64,000 nt of DNA from Sphagnum compactum (Eukaryota; Bryophyta; Sphagnopsida; Sphagnales), in the NCBI GenBank assembly GCA_965153455.1, contig OZ234498.1, forward strand, positions 17,608,001 to 17,672,000, read 5' to 3'. The notes under the pieces are model-generated. The model was not told the origin of the DNA. It searched no databases and worked only from the letters and a program-made list of their open reading frames with translations. Numbering within the stretch: the stretch's first letter is position 1; each line of letters begins with the position of its first letter. Shown one piece after another: positions 1 to 13,673 of the stretch. A program made the translations under genes and the position numbers.

Positions 1-3000
1 TTTCAAAATTAAAAAATAGAAAAAAAATCAAGAAGATAAAAGAAACTTGAAAAATAAAATGAAAAATGATAAACTTAAAAATGGCAAGAAGAACCCAAAA
101 AACCTAAAAATTAGGGAGGAACAAGATTAAAAGCAAAACAAAACAAAACTCCCAATTGAAATCTTAAGAAGCTACCACATGTGAAAATGGCAAGATATGA
201 ATACATTAGAGCCCAAAACAAAACAAAATTAAAAGTTCTCAAATGAATGAAAAAAAAGCAAAATGAGTTTACATAATTGAAAATGAAAAAAAAATGAAAA
301 GTGAAGAAGCCCACTTATATGGTTTCATGTAGAAGAAACCTTTGAAAAATCCTATGTAATTGATAGTGAAAACCTTAAAATAATTTTATAATGTAGACCC
401 AAAAAGTTGCCCAATAGTGCAAGCCTTAAAATAACTTTAAAATGTAAACCCAAAAAGTTGCCCAATAGTGCAAGCCTTACAAGATCCCTCAAGTGGTCCC
501 ATAAACACAAAATCATGTCCAAAAAGAGTTTTTTTTAAAAATCCTTCATGTGATGCCCCGCAAAAAAATCATGTTGTGCAAAAGTTTTCAAAGGCATTAA
601 GTGGTGCCCTCAAAAAAACTTTTGTCCAAAAATGTTACTTCATCCCCAAATTTCATCATTGGTCCCTAGTTTTGATGATTTCATCCTCTAACTTTTGAAC
701 TTTACAAATAGCCAATAATAGGGGATGAAACTAGGACAAGGTATAAGAAAAGGTATGGGACTATGGAGGATTTTATGGATAATTTGAATATATATAAACA
801 TTTTTTTCAACATGACACATGATAACTATGTTATATAATTAAATGATTTCACAATGAAATTAATTTCACATGTGTACATTTTTAATACCATAATTCAATT
901 TAGTTCATTTTTAGTTGATAAATTGAAATTTATAATGCCTATCAATTTCAAAATGTAAAATGTATTACATTAATTTTATATATGTGTAATTTAAACTAAT
1001 TGATTTCAATTCCCATTAATTTAATTATGTAATTTTAAAAATTCCAAATTGTAAAAAAATATTTTTTTAGGGAAATTTTCAAATAGATTAAATTATTAAA
1101 TTTTATTTAAAAGATTTCACAATGAAATGAATTTCATTTCTGAAATTATATAATTAAGTAATTTTTTAAATATATATATTTTTAATTTTTTATAATTTCA
1201 ATTTTTTAAAAATTAAATTATTTTAAGTTTCAAATGTATGTTAATTATTTTTAAGATACTTAAAAAAATCTCAGTTAAATCTTCCATTTTTTCATATCTT
1301 GTTATATTTCAAACGTTGTTTATTTTTATGTGAATAATTTCTTAAAAATGAAACATAAGATTTTTAATTTATTATTATTTCTCAATAATTACATTAAAAA
1401 TAAATAAATAATATATATTAAAATTATTTGAATATTGCCACATTGTCAAAATTAACATTATAGTCATAATCAATCATGTTTAGTTGATTGATTTTAATCA
1501 CATTTATCAAGTTAGACAATTTCACATGGGTGCCATAGATGCTACATGTTTAATGTGACATACAATTTACTACATGGCAAAAAAATCAATCAAAACAAAC
1601 ATATGTAGTTTTGATTTTAGTTAAATTGAACATAGTTAGTTATTTCAAACAAATGGATTTGACTCTATAGTTATCTTAATCACACTGTTACTAACAAAAC
1701 ATTCATGTTTTTGTAGTAGTGACTAGACACAATTCAAATAACTTCAATTTATCCTTGACTTTTCACACATAATTTGTTATCATCTATTATGATAAATTTT
1801 CTAGGATTGGTTTTAAACATGTGAATTGATGTAGTTTATCAATCATGTGTTTCATAATGCCAAAATCCACATACCATGTTGTAACATTCAATTCTATTAT
1901 TACAACATGAAAATTTGTAAGAAAGTTCATTGTGTATCTTGCATGTGTTTCACTAAAAGCCATCAACTTGAGCCTTGGATGCACTTATAAGATCAAGTCA
2001 CTACAAGGAAATGTGACTAAGTTCACTCTATGTTTTATTAGATTTTGAATGAAGTTGAACATATTTATCATGGTGAAAGTGGCCAACTCTATAACGAATA
2101 GGGATCAATGGTTATGAACAAGTGATTTAATCAAATTCATTAATATTTAATTAACTAGGTTAAATTCTTAGTTCATAATTAAGCTAGTTTAGGAAATTAG
2201 GTTAAACACCCACGAACCTAGACTATGCTAACATATTATATGAAAACATATTACTATATATATATACATTATATATACATATGGGTACACAAAAGGGGCA
2301 ATCAATATGGTTGGGGTACACAAAAGGATTATTTCACCCCAAAATTATTATCATTACATTATTTTGAATGATCATTATGTTTATCGAATTAAATATTTAT
2401 TAGTTTTGTAAAATTCCTTTAACAATCACATACTTCTTAATTAAAATGGTTATGATTGTTTATGATTTAGATCATTTTAACATGCCCTTGATTGTCATGA
2501 AACATAGCTTAGGAATTCTGTCTCACTACACAATTTTATATAAAAGGATTCAATATGAATAGCAATATTTGTTCAAATTGCTTCATATTTTAATCACAAA
2601 TAAAATAAATATATGTTCTACATGTTGTAATAAAATTATAAAATTATAGAACACTAGATTATGTAGAATTGATGCTAGAATATTAGAAAATTCATCAAAA
2701 GCCAACATTAATAAGGATGGGCATATTAATTTTGTTAATGATTAGGTTACATTTCAAAGGTTTGAAAAGAAATATAAGAGACATGGATACAAAAAAGGAC
2801 ATTATTTGATGTTTTCATTAAAGCTTTAACACCCCAAATGAAACACCATCATTTTGAAAATGTGATGGAATCTTGCATTTCTAGTTGGTTTATACTTCAA
2901 CGTGACATTCAAAATTTGTTCAAATACATTTTACGACCTATTCTCCCATTTTTTTAATTGAAAGACTAAACATACATACCCCGCCTTCATTATTAAATAT

Positions 3001-6000
3001 TTAGCATCTCAAAACATTTGCCTTAAGACATAAGACACATTGCATTCCTTGTTCTTGTTATGGTATCTCAATCATGATTGGGCCCAATATTGATCTTTCC
3101 TTCTCTAGCATCCATGGGCCCATAATATTTTTCCTTTTCATGCATTCGAACAAAGAATCACATGCACTCATTGATACATACTTTCAACACACTATTTTTT
3201 TTTTAATGTAGTACAATCCTATTGCAATATATAAATCCAGTGTAATTGATTCAAACATTTGATGTGCATATACATGTCTTCTACAAGTTTGTAAGAATCT
3301 ATGACTAGTTGGGCTTCATGTTATTGCACATTACAAACAATGATCAACTCTTTTTTTCCCTCTTCTTATGTTCCCATATGTTTTCCAATAAGTCATCATT
3401 ATTTATGTCAATGTCAAATTCAGATTGAATTAATATAAATATCATAAACATGAAAATACACATTAATTTGCCTTTTTGTATCCATGTTGGGGGGTAGGGA
3501 AAATGAGTGAGGTGGTTATAAAAATAAGAGGTAGTTATTAAAAAAAGATTTAGGTAGTTATGAGGAAAGTTAGTAGGAAAAAAAAACAATTAGTAGGAAA
3601 GAAATGAGGCAGTTAGGGCTTGGAAATGAGATAATTGTCTTAAGAAATGTCTAGGGATGACCATATGAAAGATTATGCAAAATCTATCACATACTAGTTC
3701 TTTGAAACTTTTCATCACTAGAAGAAATAACTATAATTATCAAATTATATTAAAACACAATATAGAACAAACTAGATATTAATGTAAGACATCATTTAAA
3801 AATGATTAGGTATGTAATGGTTGTACTAATCCTTCATCTTTTTATTTCTACTAGTATTATTCATAGATGGATTCAACAATCTAATTTTTTTGGCATTGTT
3901 TTAAAGAGTTTGCAAAGTTTGTGAATGCCAAGGTTAGGGAGCAACCAATGTTCTTCTTGACAAGTGTTTCCAACTACATTACAAATAAGTATAGGTTGTT
4001 TTGCCCAATTGACTCTTTCAACACCAAGTTTAGTCATTCCCTAATCCAATCTTGTGTGAACTGTGGGGTCTCTACAATGTGTTGTTGTTTAATGGATTAA
4101 CAAAATGGTTGATTATTTATGGGTTTGTTGTTCAAATGTTGTAGGATTGAAAATTACGATAGTTGAGGGGTTTATAATCACAAAAAGTTTCAATTAAAAA
4201 ATGACATGGACTATAACATTGAAATACAATCTATGCAATTTCAAATGGGCTCTATATGAACCTTAAGGGCGGGGGGATGATTTTCATTTAATTCAAAATG
4301 TTGTGCATAAAAATATAAGATGCAACTAATTCATTAATAAGTAAATTGTATAGTTTACTCAAATGTAAATGGGTTGATTATAATTGATTATGAAAATATA
4401 TCTAAAATGTTTTTAATTTTAATAATTTTATTGCACAACACACAAATAGTACCCTTTTATTGCAAGTATTTCATAGAATATTGACAATATTTGCACATTC
4501 CAACCATTCGCATCACCTACATCCTCATCCATGTGGTTGTTGGCACTTTGACATCCATTCATGGGAGTTCATTTTTTCCCTCCCAAGTTGCATTACAACC
4601 TAAATCCAAGATAATTATATTGTATCATGGTCATTCAATAGAATTAAATTGATTAGTAGAAATCTAAATTTGGTTAGAAAGATTTCAAACACTGGGTTCC
4701 AAATGGAGTTTGACAAATAGACCTTTTCCTAAGCAGAAAAAATGTGTTGCAACTATAAGGACAAGAAGCTCACAAGCAGCCTACATTTACAACTACATAA
4801 AATGCCCAATTTGTTGTTTTATCTTATGATATTCCTTTTTTCCTTGCTAGGCATAAGCACATTGAGCCTCGAAAATTTGTTGTCACAAGTACAATATTTC
4901 TGCAATTAGTTTTTTGGTAATGTATGGAGATCACATATTGGATTATTTTTGTTTGGTTTAAGTATATTTGATTATCTTTAAATTTAAATAAATCAATTAA
5001 CAAAATAAAAACAATAAACCTTGGAAAACTTGAATGTATGGAGTATATATGTGATGAAATAATACCTATTGGTTGAAATCAATTAAAAATATATTTTTAC
5101 ATTTGTTAAACAAAAAATGCATAGTAGTGTCTTTAGGAAAAAACCACCACCATATGAAAAAGGAGGAGATTTTATAAGTGGGCTTTGCATTATTTTCTCA
5201 AATTTATTTTATTTGGTACCACAAACATGAAGCCCTATGATCATAAAAAAACGTAAGTTATATACTCTATGTACATTGATTGTATTCAATCCTCTTCATC
5301 TACCTATTGGATCAAAATTAATTTTTACTCAAAATGAACTTTTAGTTTCAAAATGTTGTTATGTAAATTTTAAAGTTTTTTGCTTATGTTAACATAACCA
5401 AAGGATGTCATCAATATTTTAGCTTACTGTGTATTGCAATACTTGTTATACATCATTTTTTGGGTTCACATTTATTGTGGTTTCACCCTCTTATGCATGC
5501 TACTCTTCAAGAATCTAAAATTTAAACTTGCAAGAATGAGGCACCTTTTGGGAGCATCATCATTAGTGTGTTCTTTTTTTGACTTTGTGATGCGACCAAT
5601 CTAACAATCATCCATAAGAGGAATTAACCAAAATTTGCTATGAATTATAAAAAGAAATATGAATTCTTAAGACTCTTGCTATATTTTGGTGTTGGAACCT
5701 ATTGTCTAAATAAGGTGATTTCATAAATTTTATTTTCAAAATTTGAAGATTTTAATGCATTTTTTTCCACAAAAATTGTTTGTATGAATTGCATTAGATT
5801 TATTTGGGGTCACGAAATGGTGAAAATTTGTTTTTAAAAGGTTAATAATCACATATTATGCATGTAGGATGCCTTGTTGTATATACTATGGATTGGTCAA
5901 ACCTTTACCCAATTATGTTGGGTAAGGTGCCAAACAATGTGCCCAACATAATGGACAAGGGCAAGGTTATTCCATGACATTAAGGTTTGTGTAGCATGTC

Positions 6001-9000
6001 CAATGATCATTATGAAAAAATGGGGTCATTTATAATTGGCTTCACAACTGGGTTTTTAAGTTGGAATGACCATTTGCAACTCATTATAACTTAACATATT
6101 TTTATGAGTGTGAGTGCTATTGGACAAGTCACATGAATTGAAACAAATGCAATTCATTGTACATGAAATTATATACATATGTAACTCAATTACAATTATG
6201 TAAAAACAACTATAATCCAATTCTAATGCAATTAGTTTACAACCACCAGGGTAACGTCATGTTAACATTACTTTTCATCAATCCATCAAAATTTAACATG
6301 TGACATTATGAGGATTTTTGGTTGGATTTTTTTTTTGGGGAGAAATATTGATCTCCACCATCCATTATGATTATTCAATTTATATGGTTGTATATTGTGA
6401 CAGATGGTACAATCAAAAGTTGTCATGTGGCATATAGTTGAGTAGATAGGTGTTAAATAAATATTTACTTGAATGGTTAAGTAGATTGATACATGGACAT
6501 AAGTAGGTAGGTAGGTCCAACCTACTTAAATATTTAGGTAAAATTGGGTAGGTAGGTAACATTAAGTAACTAAGACATACCTACATACTTAGGCTACATA
6601 CTTACTTACCCACTACTTATTTACTTATTTATTTAGGTAAATAAGTAAATAGGAAGGTAGAAGGTAGGTAAGCTAAAGAGTAGCCTTGTAAATATTTTTA
6701 TTTTATTTTATCATTTTATAAGGTTAAATATTCTTGAACTCATCCCAAATTGATGCATGTATTTTTAGATGAACACAACAAAAAAACACCTTTTTTGTAT
6801 AATTTGTGAGATGAGATGTAAAAACAAAACATATGGATTAAATCCTTTAGTTGCATATTAATTGCAAATTGGGTTGCACTTAAAAATAAAATTTTCACAT
6901 TCTTTGTGTTTATTTTAAAATTTGTAAATTATACAACTAAATAGGTAATTATTTGATAGTTATATATGTAAATTAATTATTCATAATTAATTATTGAAAA
7001 TCATAATTTGAATTGATAAGCTAATTCAAATAATTAGTTAGTTAGTTATCAAATGATTAATCATTTGGATTCCCAAAATTAATTATTTGGATGATATAAT
7101 AATTAATTATTGGAATTAGTTATCCGAATTAATTATTCTAATTTAGATAATTAGATCATTCATGAATTTTGATAATTAATTTTCAGATATCTAATACAAT
7201 TATGTATTGAAATTAAGTACCTGAAATTTTATCTAAATTAATCTGTTTATTCATTTAATTTGTTAGTTAGTTATTTCAAATAATTAGTTATTTGAACTCA
7301 TATAATTATTCATTTATTATTTAAATTTCCAATTTTATTAATTATCTAAAATAGATAACAAACTAATTATTGGAACTATATTGATTAATTGAAATTAATA
7401 GTTATTTATTCAATCAAATTAATTAGTTGATAGTAATTAAGAAATTACGAATTAATTAATATTTCTTATTTAATAAATTATTTAAAATATATAAATATTA
7501 AATACGAATTTGGAAAAAAAATGGTGTGAATTAATAAATTAATTGAATGAATCAATGTAATTCATTTAATTTTTTAATTAGATGTTTTAGACAATTAATA
7601 TTTGAATTTAAATGATTTATTATCAAATAAATAATTATCTAAAATAGACTGATTAATTCAGAATAATTATCAATTACTTAATTTAATTAATTAGTTCATA
7701 ATAATAATATTAATTAATTAATTAATTAATAATTTCTTGAATTTTTTAAATATTAAAGGTTAAATATGATTTTAAAAATTATTAATAATTGTACAACAAT
7801 CACAAAATAGTGAAAAATTATTTTTATAATGACAACATAGTGTGAGCATAATGGCATAATTAATTGCATGAATGGGAATCATAATTGATAACTAGTTAAA
7901 AATGTCATATTTAATGAACGGTGAAAAGGTGTGCACATGACATATTTATATGTGTTAACATTGTACACTAGCTGCAACGTAGTTGTTAATTGGGTGTTAC
8001 ATTTACATTAATTGTAATGTAATTGTCACATTCAACTTGTTAAAAAGTCAATCATGATTGACTACATCTGTATGTATGATGTGTACATTAAATTTTATTA
8101 ATGTTTCATTTATAACTAACTTGCAACTATATTACAACTCCCTGATTTTATGATGTGATATCTTATTTGTTAATTGTTCATATTTCCATGCTTTAGTTAT
8201 AATGTTATTATATATATATTTTTTGAAATTCTAATTGCAAGGCAATGTGAATTTATAGGACATGATTTTTCATAGTGAATTTAACAAAAAAAACCCATGT
8301 TCAATAGTTACATTTGGGTCATTATTATGAATGTACGATCATCACCAAAAGATTATGTCATATAATGTGGTTTAAAAAAAGACATAATTCACCACCCTAA
8401 ACCTTAATGTATATATAATAGGAACACACTTCTTTTAATTAGGTGAAAACACTTTTTTTTTGAATTAATTGTAAAAACACACATGTCATGATTGGTGCAA
8501 GGTTTGGGTGCCTTACATTTCAACTATTTTGCAACTACATATTAGTACAAACTCTTAATTTTTGTGCTTGTTTTTACATACATGTTTTACACATTTTTTT
8601 TTGTGTGTTAGAAGTGAGTCTTTGGTGTGTATTACTTTTAGCTTTTGTGCACTACTAGATTGAAGACCCATTCACATTCAATTTGGTTCTAACAACAAAA
8701 AAATTACAAAAAAATTAATATCTTGCAATAAATATTTTGGCATTGGCTACTAGATTGATGACTCATTCACACTAATTTGCGTTCCAACAACAAATAATTA
8801 TAGAAAACTAATATATGTAAAAAATACATGACATGATTGTGTCCCATGGTGAGTTAAAAAATTGAACTTTTCATGAACATTTTGTTATCTAACATTTAAA
8901 TCCCCAAAGCAATGCATGTTTTTTTTTGTTGAAGGTGTGTTCATTTTTTATTGAACTTTTGAAACCCCAAAAATAATGAACCTTTTTTTGTCATGCATTA

Positions 9001-10620
9001 TTAGATTGATCCCAACACTATCAAAATTAACAAAATTATACAAACAAAATATTCACCCAAATTCTACAACCATTCCTTGGGAATAACCTTTTGAACAAGA
9101 AAAAGTTGAAACTCTCTTCACAATGGATTAAGTTTCCCCCAAAAAAGAAAAAAATATTGTAAAAGTTCAAATATTTTACAATAAATAATTCTACACAATT
9201 ATTCTCCATAAAAACTTATCCTACATATGGAGAACTTGTGAATTTCAATTTTTTTCTCCAATACTTTTGTACTTGACATAATAAAATCGATTTATGATTT
9301 GATTTTAATCAATTGAGTTGATTTCTGCCCATTTTTTTCATATTGATCCCTATCTAGAACTCAAAACAAATGCATATGTAAAACAAAAGATTTTCCATTT
9401 TTTCCCTCTTTGTACAATGAACATGTTTTAAAAAAGGCTTTTTTTCATTTCAAAATATTTCAATGTTATGTCCAAAAATGAAATGATTGCATGCCATAAT
9501 AAAATATATGAGAACTTTGAAAAAATTGGCCTTTGAAGGTTGATTTATTTTTCAACCCAATGGGTAACCAAACTTTTAAAGCAAGTAGCGAATGGGCATT
9601 TATGTGTCCATGAATTACTTTGATAAGTAGTTTGAACTAGAATTATAACATAAAATACAATGATCATTTATTTTTATAGGCTAAAGTAATGTGATTATTA
9701 TCTATTATTCATCAACAACGTCCATGTTTAATACGACACGTAAATTGTTGTTTAGTTGTATATCTAATGTTTGTTCAATTTGACATTTGTAGCATAAGCA
9801 AGTAAAGAATTTGTTGGTTTGACTTCTACTAAAGTTCAATCTATTACGATAAATAAGATACATAACAAATGCAAAAGATAGTATAAATGATGTTGCAAAT
9901 GACAATGTTTTTTTCACTCCCATAGATAAGTGGAAACTTGCTATCTTGCAAAATGAATATTATGCTTCTCCCCATTTGCTAACTAGAAATGTGTTTGATT
10001 GTGGAATTCTCAAAACATTTCAATTCATTGACAACATTCATCATAAACTTCAACGAATTAATAAGAGGTCAAAACAATCGTTTGCTTATTACATGCATGA
10101 TCACGAAAAAGACTAGTTCAACATGGCAAGTTGGAGCTTAAATAGAACCAAACATCACGATAGTACGTAGACATCAATGTTATTTCCTTTTGTTCCTTAA
10201 ATTGAAATGATTTCTATGAATCAACGAACGTCTCCACCAATGATCTTGTCTTTTGAATTTCATTGTTCATGTAACATATACCTAGGGGAAAATCAAGGTA
10301 CAAGCTTTTAGTTCCAAATGTTGGATGACTTATGTGATAGTGATTCCATTGTTTTGTCTTCTCGATGGACATGAGGAAATTTTCTCCTTTGTTGGGAGAT
10401 TATTTTAAAGAGGAAATCCATACCTTCAACATTCTTGGATTTTATATCGTACCTTATAGTCAAATTTCCCCATACGTGATTCCCCAACATGATAATCAAC
10501 AATAGGTTCGTAAACTCTCCAAAATACACAAAAACAAACATTTCTTGAAAAAGTGTTGATTTCAAGTATACCTAGATAAGGATGGTTCAAACCCAAAAAA
10601 AAAAATTTACCATCCATTTA
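1..10620. other. AT-rich intergenic repeat desert, no gene recognised
   Basis: The sequence is strongly AT-rich, with homopolymer runs and many short degenerate motifs. Open frames are short (under 90 codons) and none resembles a known protein. About 6,900-7,760 is built almost wholly from AATTAATTATT-like words. No intact transposon ORF, LTR pair, tRNA or rRNA was seen. It probably consists of decayed transposable elements. Confidence 0.7.
6460..6675. repeat. GTAG/GTAA tetranucleotide cluster with inverted halves
   Basis: The left part is rich in TAGGTAGG words. The middle carries the opposite orientation (ACATACCTACATACTTAGG, CTTACTTACCC), and the right part returns to GGTAAATAAGTAAATAGG and GGTAGGTAAG. 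The complementary halves could fold into a long imperfect hairpin. Related short clusters recur elsewhere in the window. Confidence 0.7.
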
Positions 10621-10730
10621 TGGGTGTGTAAAGTAAGTAAGTAGGTGCACAAATAAATGTAGCTAAGTCTTTGTGGGAACAGACACACAAGTTTTTTTGT
10701 GGGTATGCCCCTTATTAGTTAGGAGGGTCT

Positions 10731-11183
10731 CTTTCCATTAGGCTCCTCTGATCACAATTGCAGAGTGTGCTGCGATTGCAACATATGATCAGAGCAGCCT
10801 AATGAAAAAGCAGTGATATAAGGCTTTGTTTCTTGTTGCAAGGACAGTGACTTTCCATTGTGGAGAGTTGCAAGAGGGTTCAAAATGTGTAAATTAATCA
10901 TGTCGACACACTCTGGGAACACACACACACACACACACACACTCTCTCTCTCTCTCTCAAACAAGAAAGAAAAAAAGAAAGAAAAAAAGGACAAATGTCA
11001 TTTTATAATGGGGAGTCATAGTTTGACGAAGAGTTCTGACAGCTCCGCACAATTAGTCAAGCACTCGACCCCATACGCATAAAGCTGTGCGATGACTTTG
11101 GAGTTGGAAAAAACTAGCTAGAAAAACACAATGAAAAGCTATTGTGATTAGAGAATATATGATCATAACAACCTAATGGAAAG
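10731..11183. mobile_element. Candidate MITE-like foldback element (~453 bp)
   Basis: The left end reads CTTTCCATTAGG and the right end is its exact reverse complement, CCTAATGGAAAG. Inverted similarity continues inward: TGATCACAATTGC on the left against TGATCAT and TAATCACAATAGC on the right. A third inverted copy at 10798-10810 makes a tight ~80 bp foldback with the left end. The interior contains an (AC)n(TC)n microsatellite and no transposase. No clear target-site duplication was found, so the ends and class are tentative. Confidence 0.5.
10918..10958. repeat. (AC)n-(TC)n compound microsatellite
   Basis: An uninterrupted ACAC run is followed directly by TCTC, then by an A/G-rich tail. 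It lies inside the candidate foldback element. Confidence 0.95.
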
Positions 11184-11490
11184 AAGAAGTCCTTGATGAA
11201 GGTGCATGGTAAGAATGTATTGGGAATTTCTTAAAAAATGAAGGGTATTCAAGGAAGTTGCACAAGTGTGAGAAGTTGATCCCATCTTCTCCCCCATGAT
11301 GAAATTGGGAAACCAATGACCTCAAGTAAGTTGAGCCAAGTTCTTTAAGAAAAATGGGATAGTGGATGAAACTTGATTGGCCAATTATTCGAGGTTTATG
11401 TATCATACTTGGAGTTATGGATTTAATTCTTGAGTTGTTTTTGCTTGGGACAAAATGTGATCTCTTTTGTGGGCCCTCCTCACCTCTTTA

Positions 11491-11735
11491 GAGCATTTTT
11501 GTTTCTTTCTTTGTGAGCATTTGAAGCGTTCTTGTTTCCTTCTTCGTGAAGGTTAAGAGCATTTTTGTTTCTTTTTTCTTTGTGAGCATTTGAAGTGTTC
11601 TTGTTTCCTTCTTTGTGAAGGTTTAGAGCATTTTTTTTTGTTTCTTTTTTTGTGAGCATTTGAAGCATTCTTGTTTCCTTCTTTTGTGAAGGTTTAGAGC
11701 ATTTTTGTTTTTTTTTCTTTGTGAGCTTTGCAAGT
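11491..11735. repeat. 66-71 bp minisatellite, ~3.3 copies
   Basis: Units start at 11491, 11557, 11626 and 11697, each with GAGCATTTTTGTTTC. Each also carries GTGAGCATTTGAAG and TTCTTGTTTCCTTC. Variable T-run lengths explain the uneven period. The minus-strand open frame across it reads as Lys/Asn/Glu-rich repeats and is probably not coding. Confidence 0.85.
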
Positions 11736-12329
11736 CTTGTGTGAGTGCAAACAAGTGAGAGGTGTATGGGCGTTCAAAGTAGAGAGCGAGTCAAGCTATG
11801 GTGACAAGAGAGTCGATCTTGGAGAGAAGAATTTAAGGTCACGCCTCCAAAATCAAAAGCCCTCGGAGGACCGTTGAAAGATGGAATATGAGAAGACTTC
11901 TTAACAAATCATGAAGCAAAAAAATTCCTTCGTTCTTGCATTTTGCATTCCCTAAGTTAGTTATGCAATCGTTTTGCACCAAAAATAAAATAAAAAGAAT
12001 GAAATCATTGGGCAACAATAACAAATTTTTTTTCCTCAATTTTTTTTTTCTTTTCTTCACATACCATTATAGGTGGGGCAGTTCATGTCATGGGCTGAAA
12101 TAAAAAATTGTTGGAAGGGAGTTGGTTTTTGGGTTTTGGGAGGCATAATTTTTTTCTTATATACTATCTTGCTCCGACCCAAACCCGGTTCTCACAATTT
12201 TTTTGTTGTCGTGAAAGGGCCCCTTTTGTTACCTTATTAAAGGCTACTAGTTTATACGAGTCCCCAAAAAAAAAAAAAAAGTTCTAATTTTGCACAAACT
12301 TGGACTGACTAATAAGTGAGAACTATAGG

Positions 12330-12670
12330 GTGGCTCACCCCCCCCTCCCCCAAAGAAGAATCGTTCCGATTACTCGGAACCATCTTCCGGATCTTTTTTC
12401 GTCATTGGTGCACAAGGCTAAGTCTGTTTCCTACCTTTCCCCCCTCCCCCCCCCCTCTCCCTGAAAAAGAATTGTTCCAATTTCTCGGAACTATCTTTTT
12501 CATCATCGGTATACGTGGCTAGGTCCGTAAACCCACCTCATCGGCCCCCCCACCCCTGCCCCCCTTCCCAAGGTTCGAATTTCTCCGAACCTTCTCCTTC
12601 CTCCTCTTTTGTCATGGTCTTTTGTATCTAACTTATCTCCGGAGAAAAAGGTTTCCTATTGCTCGGAAAG
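12330..12670. repeat. Tandem C-tract / hairpin units, period ~108 bp
   Basis: Each unit is a poly-C tract followed by a small foldback: stems at 12363-12380, 12474-12491 and 12570-12593, and a shorter one at 12652-12669. The loop, close to ATTNCTC, is kept while stem bases differ between copies on both sides. No coding frame is convincing here. Confidence 0.75.
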
Positions 12671-13371
12671 AACGAAACAAACCAGGCCTTGTCCGTTTGT
12701 CCATCCATCCGTCCATCCATGTATGACGAAATATCTGACCCTCACTTACACTGATGAGAACTGACAAAAAGGGGTTGGGAAAATAAAAACAAAAAAAAAA
12801 ACACCTGCAAGTGGACGAACAAGTGACAAGAAGCCCCCCATACTTTACGGTCTACCTATTATTATTATAATTGTTGATCTTCCGGTTTGATTCGTCATAT
12901 TTAAACGAATCGAGGAAAAGACGAGACACTTGTGGGGGGTTGTTCGAGAAATCTATTTTGAGACAATTTCTTTTAAAAATTTCATAACTATGTACACCAC
13001 TAAAATCACAAGAATTGGAACCTCAAAGGAAAGTGTATGTCGAGAAAGTTGTAGTATCCGGCCTACCCCAACTACCGGGCAACTCACGTCCGCACCGGGC
13101 GCCTTCCTTCCTTCCCTTGGGGGCCTTACTTCCTTAACAAAGCCGAGGATGAAGGTGAGAATAATAAATTATTTATTATGTCGTCGTTGTTCTTATTAGG
13201 GTATTACGTATCTTGGTTTCATGTGATTATTATTTTTGGGGTAATTTTGTTTGGGCTTTCGTAAGCCCAAGTTTATTCTCATTTTTTTTTTCTCATAATT
13301 TTCAAACTCAATTTGTTTTTTTTTCAAACAAATGAAATCCCCCCCTATTAATGAAAAATGACTAAACCATA

Positions 13372-13392
13372 TATATATATATATATATATAT
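13372..13392. repeat. (AT)n microsatellite
   Basis: A run of about ten AT dinucleotides in the AT-rich stretch upstream of the AP2/ERF-like gene. Confidence 0.9.
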
Positions 13393-13459
13393 TCTAAAAT
13401 GATATAATAATTCATTTTATAAATATTAATTGTCACTAAAAACTAAAAGGTTAAAAAAA

Positions 13460-13545
13460 TCTCCCCCCCCCACCCCCCCCCTCCTTCTTTTTAAAAACAA
13501 TTTGTTTCTAGGCGGGGCGGGCAGGCGGGCAGGCGGGCAGGAGAC
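13460..13545. repeat. Poly-C tract and GGCGGGCA repeats
   Basis: Near-continuous C runs at about 13460-13482 are followed at about 13513-13541 by repeated GGCGGGCA/GGCGGGCAGG. The segment marks an abrupt switch from AT-rich to GC-rich DNA just upstream of the AP2/ERF-like gene. Confidence 0.85.
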
Positions 13546-13673
13546 TCTCGGAGCTCGCCACGCTCTACCGACAGTCGACCGCGTCGCGCTCGTCTGCTTC
13601 CTCGCAGCGGCAGCGATGGAGGGAGGACGGAGCGATGGGGGAGTCACAGCGCAAGAGAGGAAGCGGGGAACAC

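Noticed and set aside
12570-12593. GGTTCGAAT resembling a tRNA T-loop
   Set aside because: No acceptor stem, A box or cloverleaf around it; it is part of the repeated hairpin series.
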